The translations under genes were made by a program, and so were the position numbers. Of a stretch of 25,000 nt of DNA, positions 14,604-23,935 are shown piece by piece; positions within the stretch are counted from its first letter, which is position 1, and every line of letters starts with the position of its first letter. This DNA is from Symbiodinium natans (Eukaryota > Sar > Dinophyceae > Suessiales > Symbiodiniaceae). Location of the stretch: NCBI GenBank assembly GCA_905221605.1, contig CAJNDS010000935.1, positions 197,501 to 222,500 of the forward strand, written 5' to 3'. The notes beneath the pieces were generated by a model. It ran no database searches and was not told the DNA's origin. It was given only the letters and a program-made list of their open reading frames with translations.

Positions 14604-14947
14604 CAAAAGGCGGCCAGGGTTCAGGGCCTTGGGGGGTTGGCTTTGGGTGGCTTAGGACGGTTAGGGTTCAGGGCTTCGGGCGGTTCGAAGGGCTGGCTTT
14701 TGTAACTCAAGGACACAGGGGCTTCATGTCTTGGTAGCCCAGTAACCATATTATGATGCACCCTTTTCTGGGTTGGCTATTTTATAAGGGAAACCAGAAC
14801 CAAAAAAAACGGTAAAGGGTACCACTGGGCTACGAAGATGTAAGAGCTGAACCCCCAAAGAGGGTGGATCTAGATTAGGGCTTAGAGTGACTTAAGGGCT
14901 TCAGGCGGTTTGAGTCCCGCTTGGGGGTCCAGGGGTGCGATCGGGAA
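14604..14947. other. Unique interval with second copy of a dispersed repeat
   Basis: No gene. About 14763-14810 resembles about 484-533 (shared TTTATAA and CCAGAACCAA words). The rest is G-rich sequence with decayed TTAGGG words. Confidence 0.55.
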
Positions 14948-15010
14948 CCCTAAACCCTAAACCCTAAACCCTAAACCCTAAACCCTAAACCCTAAACCCT
15001 AAACCCTAAA
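14948..15010. repeat. Nine CCCTAAA units
   Basis: Perfect tandem CCCTAAA. Confidence 0.92.
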
Positions 15011-15129
15011 GGGTCGAGAACGACTCCCAAGAGGGTAGATGGTTAAGGGAACGAGGGGGGTTTCAGGCTCAGGCCCAAGTGAGGGGGCAACATGATGTTT
15101 GCACTTGTTTGGGGCCTGCTTTGAACCAG

Positions 15130-15295
15130 CCCTAAACCCTAAACCCTAAACCCTAAACCCTAAACCCTAAACCCTAAACCCTAAACCCTAAACCCTAAAC
15201 CCTAAACCCTAAACCCTAAACCCTAAACCCTAAACCCTAAACCCTAAACCCTAAACCCTAAACCCTAAACCCTAAACCCTAAACCCTAAACCCTA
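15130..15295. repeat. Longest perfect CCCTAAA array, about 23 units
   Basis: About 166 bp of uninterrupted CCCTAAA, the longest in the window, ending abruptly in CCTAACCTCTAAACC. Confidence 0.95.
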
Positions 15296-15480
15296 CCTAA
15301 CCTCTAAACCCCAAGCCCCAAAACGCAATTCTCCCATGTGCCTCGTGTGGCCGCCACATGCAAGGGCGATCTCCCTCTTTCCTGGCAAGTTGAACTGCAA
15401 GTGGGTTTGAGGCAGGGCTTGTGAAGGGCTTCGGATTCGGGGTTGTTGGGTCTTTGGTTTAGAGGTTCGAGCTTTAGAGA
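15296..15480. other. Unique interval
   Basis: No gene supported. Unique sequence grades into decayed TTTAGAG/TTTAGGT words on the right. Confidence 0.5.
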
Positions 15481-15600
15481 TTAGAGTTTAGGTTTTAGGG
15501 CTAGGGTTCAGGGTTTCGGGTTTAGGGCTATAGGGTTTAGGGTTTAGGGCTAGGGTTTAGGGTTTAGGGTTTAGGGCTAGGGTTTAGGGTTTAGGGTTCA
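15481..15600. repeat. TTTAGGG tract with GGGCTAGGG variants
   Basis: TTTAGGG units interrupted several times by GCTAGGG, a variant that recurs at regular spacing here, suggesting local spread by unequal exchange or slippage. Confidence 0.8.
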
Positions 15601-15690
15601 AGCCCAAGGTTCATCCCGTGCCGCTAGCATGCCGGCGAACTCCCGCTTGGCCACGGCGTCCTGCGCGATGCCTCTTCGGAGGAACGCCTA
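15601..15690 (-). other. Unique segment with an open minus-strand frame
   Basis: About 29 codons after a TAG on the minus strand, G/C-rich at third positions, with protein-like composition (FLRRGIAQDAVAKREFAGML). It is short enough to be chance. No family is recognised. Confidence 0.25.
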
Positions 15691-15782
15691 ATATTCGTGG
15701 GTTTAGGGTTTAGGGTTTAGGGTTTAGGGTTTAGGGTTTGGGGTTTGGGGTTTGGGGTTTAGGGTTTAGGGTTTCGGGTTTA
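15691..15782. repeat. TTTAGGG tract with a TTTGGGG sub-run
   Basis: TTTAGGG units containing three consecutive TTTGGGG variants near 15737-15757. Confidence 0.85.
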
Positions 15783-16177
15783 GCTGAATGAATGAGGACA
15801 CTTTACACTTTTTTGGGATACTACAACCCCCTATGGAGCTGAAAGTGCGCACTCTTTTGGGGGGGCTTATGAATCCGGCAGGTGCTAGGATAGACGGGGT
15901 CTTGTGGCCGAAGACTGAGCCCAAGCCCCCAATCCTTGGCTTGGGGAATCCACTGCAAGGAGCCTTGCAAAAGCCGACTCCTACTGCTGAGGGTTTAGGG
16001 TTTAGGGTTTAGGGTTAAGGGTTTAGGGTTCAGGGTTTAGGGGCTTAGGGCGCGTGAAAAAAATCTGATGTTCCCTGCCCTGCCCTGAGCTCTGAACCTC
16101 TCGCGCCTGATAGAAACCTGAAGATCCGCACCCCCCCAAGTCCCAACAACGGTGGAAGTTTCAGGGCTTCGGGGCTT
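15783..16177. other. Unique interval ending in a TTTAGGG tract, then more unique sequence
   Basis: A 74-codon plus-strand frame (15788-16012) runs into the TTTAGGG tract at about 15990-16050. I see no domain and do not call it a gene. Confidence 0.45.
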
Positions 16178-16331
16178 AGGGTGTTTAGGGTTTACAGGAG
16201 TTGGGGCTTATGGGAAGCTTAGTTGCTGAGTTCAGAAGCCCCCGAAAAAGTGTACGCTATACTCATTCAGCTACTAAGGAAGGGTCTCAGGGTGTCTAGG
16301 GTTTACAGGAGTTGGGGCTCACAGGAAGTTG
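16178..16331. repeat. Direct duplication, period about 111 bp
   Basis: AGGGTGTTTAGGGTTTACAG and the following GAGTTGGGGCT at about 16178-16220 recur at about 16289-16331 with few changes. Confidence 0.6.
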
Positions 16332-16989
16332 GGGTTTGAGGGGCTTGAAGGGCCTTGGGGCCCTAGTGCTTTCACAGCTTGGGGTTTAGAGAGCAGTGAA
16401 CCCTTCAGCCAGCATACATACTGGTACCAAACACAACTTCCCATATTCGGAAAGAGAACCCTTCCTAACAACCCAAGAAAACATGACGCCCCAACCCCCC
16501 GAAAACAACCCTGGAGACCCCTTTGATGAACCCGGAGCCAAGTAAGCCCCCTCAGGGTATAGGGTTTAGGGCTCAGGGTTTAGGGTTTGGGGTTTAGGGG
16601 GTCTGCGTGGTCTTGCATTGCTGCCGTGCTGCGTGACAAGTCCTGTGGATCGACATCTGGATCTTTCCTTGGGGTTCAGGGACGTCTTGGGGACGTCTTG
16701 GGGACGGCTGTCCTACCTCAGAAGGGCTTAGGGCTTGGGGTTTAGGGCTTTGGGTTTAGGGTTTAGGATGAGGGTTGGTGGTCCGACCTTGTTAGTCTCG
16801 GGCCATACATCCACCGAACCGGATTGGAGGGCTGCACCTATCGTTTAGGGTGTAGGGTCTAGGGTCTCGGATTTAGGGTTTGAAGAATCGCGACAAACAA
16901 GTCCCGAAGCTCTTTTGACAAACCCCGAAGGCCTACATCCCAAACCCGAAAGCCCAAACCCTGAAGTCCTCAATACCTCAACTAACTAA
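16332..16989. other. Unique sequence with short TTTAGGG tracts
   Basis: TTTAGGG-like tracts occur at about 16558-16600 and 16735-16770. GGGACGTCTTGG is tandemly repeated near 16679-16706. Short open frames at about 16600-16668 (minus) and 16765-16850 (plus) are protein-like but short. No gene is called. Confidence 0.45.
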
Positions 16990-17091
16990 TTGCTTAAGAA
17001 CCCCCAAAAAACAACAACACATTCCGTGATAGGGAAATATAGGGATGATTATTCTTTATCCTTGTTCTTCTTTTTGGGGTTCTTAAGCAAA
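16990..17091. repeat. Short inverted-repeat element of about 100 bp
   Basis: The left arm TTGCTTAAGAACCCCC (with A-run) at 16990-17011 matches the reverse complement of the right arm at about 17071-17091, with only one extra C. The A/T-rich core of about 60 bp would form a hairpin. It is compatible with a miniature inverted-repeat element. Confidence 0.55.
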
Positions 17092-17157
17092 TGGCAGTCA
17101 AAGCTGCCTTGACGCGCAGAGTCTGTAGGGGGTAGTGGTGTAGAGCCCCTGGGTTGC

Positions 17158-17376
17158 AAACCCTAAACCCTAAACCCTAAACCCTAAACCCTAAACCCCA
17201 AACCCCAAACCCCAAACCCGAAAACCTAAACCCTAAACCCTAAACCCTAACCTGTGAGAGTTACAAAGCCCACAGACTTCCGGAGCTGCGCTAGACCCAT
17301 GATCCCTAAACCCTAAACCCTAAACCCTAAACCCTAAACCCTAAACCCTAAACCCTAAACCCTAAACCCTAAACCC
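17158..17376. repeat. Two CCCTAAA arrays separated by a 50-bp spacer
   Basis: CCCTAAA at about 17158-17251 (with CCCCAAA variants) and ten perfect units at 17304-17376. Confidence 0.9.
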
Positions 17377-17523
17377 CAGTATAGGTTTATAGGGCTTTGG
17401 GGTCATAGACCCTGTAAGTCAGCCAGGTGACAACTTGCGGATCAGCTCTTGGCCTTAGACTCGCATTCCACCACCCAAATCCCCCCGCACGCACCATCTA
17501 TGAGGGATGCCCGAAGTTCCATC
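17377..17523 (+). other. Unique segment, possible coding-derived plus frame
   Basis: About 32 open codons on the plus strand at about 17428-17525 (piece: GLRLAFHHPNPPARTIYEG). No family is recognised; this is within chance expectation. Confidence 0.2.
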
Positions 17524-18047
17524 AAACCCTAAACCCTAAACCCTAAACCCTAAACCCTCAACCCTCAACCCTAAACCCTAAACCCTAAACCCTCAACCAT
17601 CGAGAGGTCCTTCTGGGAAGTTGTTTTAGGGCTCCTACGGCTTTAAAAGGAAAATGTAGGGTCAGTTTGGGTACAGGTAGTAGTTTGATGAACTAAGAAT
17701 GGTCAGTTCTCTAAGTTATGGTCCCTTTTTGGGGTACCTAAATCAGAGGGGCCGCCTTGGGAAGAACCCCAATAAGGTGGTACTCTAAACCCTAAACCCT
17801 AAACCCAAAATCCTAAACCCAAAACCCTGAACCCTAAACCCTAAACCCTAGACCCTATAAACCCTAAACCCTGAACCCCAAACCGCGGTACTTTAGAGCT
17901 CAGGGAACAAGACGTGGGGGATGCCGCCTCGTGGGAGTTAAGGAATCACCTCCGACCCACTGGGTCGTTAACAGGGCCTCGGGCATGAGGGTTTCGGAGG
18001 GTTTAGGGTTTAGGGTTTAGGGTTTAGGGTTTAGGGTTTAGGGTTTG
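17524..18047. repeat. CCCTAAA and TTTAGGG tracts with unique spacers
   Basis: CCCTAAA at about 17524-17594 and 17785-17882, TTTAGGG at about 18000-18047. The spacer around 17745-17780 shares GGCCGCC and CCCCAATAAGGT with about 18868-18918, so the spacers also hold a dispersed repeat. Confidence 0.75.
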
Positions 18048-18796
18048 GACGGTTTGGGGTGTAAGGGTTGAGGGTTTGAGATTGAGGGGTTTAGGGTTTG
18101 CGGCCGGTTGATATGAAGCTTCAAGTATTTCGAGGGTCGGATATCGCAAAGACTTGTTATGACCGATAACACGCAAAGGCACGTAACGCGCTCAACCATG
18201 TCGCTTAGGCAGGCAGTCCTAGCGTTACAGCCTTGCAATCGTCACCCCGAAGCGCGATGTATCCTGAGCCCCAAACACCAACAATCCTAACCCCCAAAAC
18301 CCCAAAACCCGAAACCCTAAACACCAATAGAAAGAAGTACAGGGTTTTGGCGAAGCCCCCTCCCCCCCAATCTCAAACACGAGCGCAGGCTTCAGGGTTT
18401 GGGGGCTTAGAGCTTCCGGAATTGGGCGGTTTTGTTTTTTTTTTGGGGGAAGGGGGGGGGGGGGGAAGGGGGGTGTTTAGGGTTTAGGGTTTAGGGTTTG
18501 GGGGATTTAGGGATTTGAGTTTAGGGTGCAGGGGTTCGAACCGTAGGCCCCGCTGCCTGCCCAGCCGCCGAAGATCGAAATCCCTACCACCCCCAAACCC
18601 CCAAAAACCAAGAGTATGGCCCGAAACGCTAAAACCCGAAACCCGAAACCCAAAACCCCTAACCCCTAAACCCTATAGACCCCAAACCCCAACCCCAAAC
18701 CCCCCAAAAGCTTTCCAAGGAGCCTGCCGAGATAAGCGCCTCACCAGGATCTGGGGCATCCGCCATCGCGGAGATGTGTGGGTGTTTCCGAAATTA
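18048..18796. other. Unique and low-complexity interval with homopolymers
   Basis: No gene supported. T10 at 18435-18444 and G14 at 18452-18465 sit next to TTTAGGG units. The palindrome GGTTCGAACC near 18534 is not part of a tRNA. Confidence 0.5.
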
Positions 18797-18870
18797 GGAG
18801 GTTTAGGGTTCAGGGTTTAGGGTTTTAGGGTTTAGGGTTTACGGTTTAGGGTTTAGGCTTTAGGGTATAG
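18797..18870. repeat. TTTAGGG tract
   Basis: About nine TTTAGGG units with minor variants. Confidence 0.85.
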
Positions 18871-19344
18871 GGCCGCCAAATAGTAGGATTCCCTTTTCAT
18901 AAGGACCCCCAATAAGGTACCCCGAGTATCGTACACCCCCCATGTCGAAGCTGTTGCGGGGGGGGTGTGTTGCGGGGTTGAGTCTATAGGCTTGTAGGGG
19001 CAGCCGGGTAATTATAGCCTTTGCCCTGAATTTCATTCTGTATTTTCTTGTTTTTCTGCTTCCGCACAGGTGCTCTATACAGTTACTGAGGGATATACCG
19101 TCGGACGTCGGAACAGACCCCCCTCATTTCAGCGACAGTAGAGAGCATGATCGTTAACCAGTACATTCGACACATCATGTGCTCTGTCCACTCCAGGGCC
19201 CCGAAATTCTTTTAGGATTCAGGTTGCTATCGGACTCATGGCGCTTGCTTGCTGTCAGTGCCTCGAGCCATTAAGCTGCAGCGACCATGGCGCAAGCAGG
19301 CTTTAGGACGCGGGGCTTTAGGGTCATCAGGTTTAGCGGGCCCC
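18871..19344. other. Unique interval with an intron-end-like sequence
   Basis: No gene called. Near 19028-19070 a T/C-rich stretch ends in CGCACAG followed by GTG, resembling a 3' splice site, with about 23 open codons after it. This could be an exon edge, but no partner exon is visible. Confidence 0.3.
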
Positions 19345-19384
19345 AAACCCTAGACCCTAGACCCTAAACCCTAAACCCTGAACC
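19345..19384. repeat. Short CCCTAAA tract
   Basis: About five units, the first ones CCCTAGA variants. Confidence 0.75.
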
Positions 19385-19860
19385 TCCCTATTTGGCTCTT
19401 TGCCTCGATCCTCGAGACCCAGACGATCACAAGTCGAGCCAACGCCCGGCATTTACGGCAGCCAAATTGGAAGCCACGCAGGATGTCTCGGTTTCATGCT
19501 CCAAAGTACCTGCCCCTTCTTCTCATCCACCAAAGGCAGCTCCTTGTGCGAATTAGAGGTCCTTTGGGCGCGCAGCGAAACTTTGAGGAAGCGAGCTCAA
19601 GAAATAGACACACAAGAAAGGTCTTCAAAACCGAGAAGATCACAAATCCATGAAGCTGTAGCTTCGGAATCTGATGAACTACTCATGCAACCGATGGAAA
19701 GTCAGGAAACGACGTTTTGAATTGGGGTTCTTAAAGGGCTCACGCAAGGAAAAAGATTGGGAGATGATGTGAAAGGGTCTTCAGGGTTCAGGGTTTAGGG
19801 GCATCAGCCTTAAACCCTGAACCCTAAACCCTATACCCTGAAATCTAAACCCTAAACCCG
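19385..19860 (+). other. Unique segment with an unassigned 106-codon ORF
   Basis: A plus-strand frame at 19400-19720 starts with ATG and encodes a Ser/Arg-rich product with two SS(R/K)PRRSQ-like motifs about 75 residues apart. No domain, signal peptide or membrane segment is evident, and no splice or regulatory context supports it. It may be a gene fragment or chance. Decayed telomere-like repeats follow at about 19780-19860. Confidence 0.25.
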
Positions 19861-20131
19861 AATGCGCTGGACGCCTCCACGTGGGCGTCCACATCTGGCT
19901 CCCGGAGGCCGGACCGTCGCAAGGTGTTCCTTTCTTTGAGGGTCTATAGTTTAGGGTTTCGGGTTTCGGGTTTAGGGGCTAGGGTTTGAGGGCTTGAGGG
20001 TTTAGGGCTTGAGGGTTGAGGATTTAGGGTTTTGCGGTTTAGGGTTTAGGGTTTAGGGTCTAGCGTTAGGGTGCACGGCAGGTCGGGCAACTTGTGTACG
20101 TAGAATTTGGGGTTTAGGGCCATTGACTTTG
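19861..20131. repeat. Unique spacer then degenerate TTTAGGG tract
   Basis: TTTAGGG-derived units with GAGGGTT variants at about 19950-20060. The left spacer (19861-19945) is open on the plus strand for about 28 codons, within chance. Confidence 0.6.
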
Positions 20132-20213
20132 GTTTTTAAGGGTCAGCTGAGTCATGTGTTGGATGTTGAAGGATCCACAGATGTCTACGACTTTGGGATA
20201 GTCCCAGTCTTGG
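20132..20213. other. Unique segment open on both strands
   Basis: The plus strand (QLSHVLDVEGSTDVYDFG) and the minus strand (DWDYPKVVDICGSFNIQHMT) both give protein-like open frames. Orientation and identity are undecided. Confidence 0.25.
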
Positions 20214-20328
20214 ACCCTAAACCCTAAACCCTAAACCCTAAACCCTAAACCCTAAACCCCAAACCCCAAACCCTAAACCCTAAACCCTAAACCCTAAACC
20301 CTAAACCCGAAACCCTAAACCCTAACCC
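20214..20328. repeat. CCCTAAA array
   Basis: About 16 units with CCCCAAA and CCCGAAA variants. Confidence 0.9.
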
Positions 20329-20392
20329 CCAGGGCCTGAGCTACCCGCATGGCATGCCTCCCTTTTTCTGGATCAACGCACAGGCCCGAAAC
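20329..20392 (+). other. Exon-like segment between CCCTAAA tracts
   Basis: The plus-strand frame GLSYPHGMPPFFWINAQ is bounded by CCCCAG on the left and CACAG-GC on the right, which fits a 3' AG acceptor and the non-canonical GC donor used in dinoflagellates. At about 17 codons it cannot be identified. Confidence 0.3.
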
Positions 20393-20565
20393 CCTTAAAC
20401 CCCTAAAACCCTTAACCCCTTAACCCCTTAAACCCTTAAACCCTTAAACCCCTAAACCCCTAAACCCCTAAACCCCTAAACCCTTAAACCCCTAAACCCT
20501 TAAGCCCTTACACCCCTAAACCCTAAACCCTAAACCCCAAACCCTAAACCCTAAACCCCACACCC
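20393..20565. repeat. CCCTTAAA / CCCCTAAA variant array
   Basis: 8-bp CCCTTAAA and CCCCTAAA units alternate, then revert to 7-bp CCCTAAA. This is a distinct variant class from the CACCCTAA array near 4004. Confidence 0.85.
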
Positions 20566-20667
20566 AAGGGCCCCCAGGGCACCCCGCAGGGCGCAGGTGA
20601 GATGCGCCACGTGCAGAGCGGTGAACTCACCGGCCTCATGGTTCCAGGGTCCAAACGTCCCTTTGCC
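20566..20667 (+). other. Unique segment with open plus frame
   Basis: About 34 open codons with G/C third positions (GAGEMRHVQSGELTGLMVPG). No family is recognised. Confidence 0.25.
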
Positions 20668-20722
20668 TTTAGGGTTTAGGGTTTGGGGTTTTAGGGTTTA
20701 GGGTTTAGGGTTTAGGGTTTCG
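20668..20722. repeat. TTTAGGG tract
   Basis: About seven units including one TTTTAGGG. Confidence 0.85.
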
Positions 20723-21189
20723 GTTGAAGAGTCTAAGGGTTTAAGTGTTTTTTGGGCAAAGGGTTTTAAGGTTGTAGGAACTAGGGCTTTCTGCTTTTCA
20801 TGTTGGGCATTTGGCTGTTTTTTTGAAAGCTCAGAGGCAAGAAACAAAACTATACGTAGATTTGTATTTATATGATCTCATATCATGTTAATCATCCTGC
20901 ATATATATATATGTATATAGATATAGAATATTTTATGTCTGATTGTCTAAGAGTTTGTGGGCTTTCGGGCTCGGCCCCTCCCCCTATGTGGGCCACCGGG
21001 GTTTCGGGTTTGAGGGCTTGGAGCTATGCACTTGGGGAAGCTTCGGGAACAAAATGGCCAATAAATCTAAAACCCAATGTGCTTGTGTTGTTTTCTTATT
21101 TGCGAGATCGGCGATTCACGCATGTAGCACATGCACCTTCCCAGAACCCTCGACACCCTGAGCCCCGAACCCGGAAGCTCTAAACCTAT
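20723..21189. other. Unique interval with an A/T-rich (TA)n patch
   Basis: 20840-20940 is markedly A/T-rich, with a short TA microsatellite near 20900-20912. Overlapping open frames of 103 and 72 codons on the plus strand (20872-21183) have no recognisable domain. I do not call a gene. Confidence 0.45.
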
Positions 21190-21473
21190 AATGCTCAAAC
21201 CCCAAAACCCTAAACCTTAAAACCCTAACACCCGAAGCCCTAAAACCCTAAACGCCCTAAACCCTAAAACTCTACACCCTTAAACCCTAAACTCCTAAAC
21301 CCCCCATAGCCTAAAGCCCTAAACCCTGAAAACCTAGAGTCCCAAACCCTAAGTCCTAAAACCCTAAAACCCTACAACTCTGCAACCCTAAATCGCTGAA
21401 ACCCTAAACCCTAAGCCTTAAACCCTAAACCCTAAACCCTAAACCCTAAACCCTAAACCCTCGAGTCCAAAGT
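21190..21473. repeat. Degenerate CCCTAAA tract
   Basis: Long run of CCCTAAA, CCCTAAAA, CACCCTAA and related variants, becoming regular at about 21420-21462. Confidence 0.8.
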
Positions 21474-22700
21474 ACTAAACTCCGCCCCCCCCCCCCCCCC
21501 AATCCAGCAATGGCCGAAAGCCCCTGGCCGACCCGCCACCGTCCGCTGCGGGCAGGGAAGAAGCCTGCAAAGAAGGCTTGTTTTTAAGGTTTTAGGGTTA
21601 GGGTTAAGAGGTTCATAGGAGCAGGGTTTAGGGTTCAGGGTTTAGGGCTCGAGGGATTTTAGGGTTTAGGGTTTGGGGCTTAGAGGTTTAGAGGGGTTTA
21701 GGGGTTTAGGATTAGGGATCTAGAGGTTGGGGTTTGCGGCTTAGGGTTTTAGGGTTTTAACCCGAAGCCCTAAACCTAAACCCAAACCCTAAACCCTACG
21801 TAACACCTTAAGCCGAGTCCTGGAAAGCCTGACCAGAGAGTAAGGGATTAGCGTTTAGGGCCTTGGGGATGGAGGCGGTTAGTTTTCAGAGTCTTCAGGG
21901 GGGGGGGGGGCAGCTTCATGAGATGTGGGTGGGATGCTCTATACACCCTCAACTCTAAACCTGAACCCTCAACTTATTATGAACCGTTTCAAGCCCCAAA
22001 CAAATCCCCTGCATAGCGCCCGCGCGAGCTGCGCGCGAGCCTCCGGACCGTTAGACTTTCAGGGCCTCCAACCTGCCTGAGAATTTTGTAGGCGGGGTGA
22101 GGCCCCCCACACCAGAACCTTGACCCTACACTCCCCTCAGCTTTGCGCCTAAACCCTGAATAAGCCCTGAGCTTGTATCACGAACTCTGAAGCCCAATCC
22201 ATGCGACTGTGCTCCACATCATCCTCTGTGTGGGCCTCTACTCTACTATTCGGGCTGCTGGGAGGAAGGCAAACCCTCACGTACTAACCCTGAACCCGAA
22301 ACCCTGAACCTAGACCCTAAACGCCATACATGGGCCAGCTCGGCCCCCGAACCGTATGAACAGCGTCGGTAAGCAAGAGCCTCTTAAGGCCAATAAGAAC
22401 AGAAGCAGGCCTTAATACCAAAAACCCTAAGACCCCAAACTCCTGAGTCGCCACACTGCCTCAATCCCCAAGCCGCGGTTTAGGGTAGGGTTTTAGGGTT
22501 AGGGTTTAGGGTTAGGTTGCAAAAAGACATCCCAAGTTCGAGGCGTGGGGTGAGGTTTAATCAGACTTCACCCTAAGGGTCCATGTCCTCAAATAAGGAA
22601 AATGGAAACCTAAGTACTTCTATATAGGGCCTTTCGGGTTTAAAAAGATGGTGCCAGGACCCTTAGGGACAGGTTTGCGGTTTTAGGGTTTAGGGTTTAG
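21474..22700. other. Mixed degenerate telomere-like and unique sequence
   Basis: C16 at 21485-21500 and G14 at 21897-21910. Degenerate TTTAGGG at about 21590-21755 switches to CCCTAAA at about 21757-21798. Short TTTAGGG tracts lie at about 22480-22515 and 22680-22705. No gene is supported. Confidence 0.55.
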
Positions 22701-23280
22701 GATTAGGGTTTGGGCTTGCACCTCAACTAGAAACTCGGAGAGGGCGAAACGCAGCGCGATGTTTTGACCGAGCCAAGTAAGCTTTGTTGCGTCTGGTGGT
22801 TTGTCTGTTTTGTGCGTGATGGCCATGGATGAATGAGATAACCGAACCCTAAACCCTAAACCCCTGAAACCCCCTAAAACATGAAGCCTCAACCCTAAAT
22901 AGGGGTTTTGGGTGAGGCGAATCTACAGGGGCCTGGTCTTGAATGGTGGGGTTAGTATTTACTCTGACGAGACAGCCGATTCTGCCCCTAACCCAGAACC
23001 CTAAACCTGAACCCTTTTTCTCTTCGTGGGCCCTTGAGACCCGGTTTCAGGGGTTAGGAATTTAGGCGGGTTTAAGGGTATAAGGTCAACCGAACCCTAA
23101 ACCCCTAAAACCCTAAAACAACCCTAAAACCCTAAAAACCCTAAACCCTAAACCTAAACCTAACCCTAAAACCCTAAACCCTAAACCCAACCCTAACAAG
23201 GACAAAATAAATTAGAAATTGTATGTGGTATCATTCTGAATTTTCCAAGATATTTGGGTCTAAACAAATGACAAACAGAG
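22701..23280. other. Unique sequence with two CCCTAAA tracts
   Basis: CCCTAAA at about 22844-22880 and a longer, variant-rich tract at about 23092-23200. The end (23200-23280) is A/T-rich. No gene is supported. Confidence 0.55.
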
Positions 23281-23334
23281 TTTAAGTAAATTATCTAAAG
23301 CGGGGAGGCAAAATTGTCATTTTACTGAAACCTC

Positions 23335-23680
23335 TGGGGCCTTCTCCGGGTTCGGCAACCAAAGCCCAAATCGCCTCCCAAAGCCCAATATGGCTCCCAA
23401 AGCCCAAAGTTGGCTTCCAAAGCCCAAAATTGGCCCCCAAAGCCCAAATTGGCTTCCCATAGCCGAAATTGGCTCCAAACAAAGCCCAAAAACTGCTCCA
23501 CATGCAGCTTTTTGGCCCCCAAAGCCCAAAGGTTGCCAAACAGAGCCCAAAATTGACTCCAAAGCCCAACATTGGCTGGAAGCCAAATTGCCGCAAAGCC
23601 CAAATTTGCCCCCCAAGCTCAAATTGGCTCCGGAGCCCAAAATTGGCTCCCAGCGCCCAAAATTTTGACCAAAATTGCGC
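23335..23680. repeat. Degenerate tandem array of AAAGCCCAAAATTGGCTCC units
   Basis: About 17 imperfect units of roughly 18-21 bp with the core AAAGCCCAAA(A/T)TTGGC. Because most spacings are near multiples of three, frames on both strands stay open: on the minus strand repeats of 'FGLWxxxWALGANFG' type (178, 160 and 93 codons in different frames), on the plus strand 'PKPKIGPQSPNW' type. Several simultaneous open frames point to a repeat rather than a protein gene, though minus-strand translation as a low-complexity protein cannot be excluded. Confidence 0.75.
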
Positions 23681-23935
23681 GTTGCCTCTCTCGCAGTTTG
23701 GAGAGCTTGGGCGGCGTGATCGCTTCTCCGTGGGCAAAGGCAACTGGTCAGGCAGCTCAAGCAGTGGCCGATTGGGGTCGCCAACCTGCGAGGCCGCATT
23801 CACATTGGTTGTTATGCGCACTTCCAACTAGCCAGCAATATAGCGTACGTGCGAAGGCTGGGGAAGCTGCACACATTTTCTGACGTCAGCGCGAGCTGAG
23901 CGCGAGCAGCCGTGAATACTTAGATGCTGCTGTGA

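Noticed and set aside
18529-18550. tRNA T-arm (GGTTCGAACC)
   Set aside because: The flanking bases do not form a T-stem, and no D-arm, anticodon arm or acceptor stem is found.
23335-23680. CRISPR-like array
   Set aside because: Units are imperfect, contiguous and lack constant-length unique spacers; the genome is eukaryotic.
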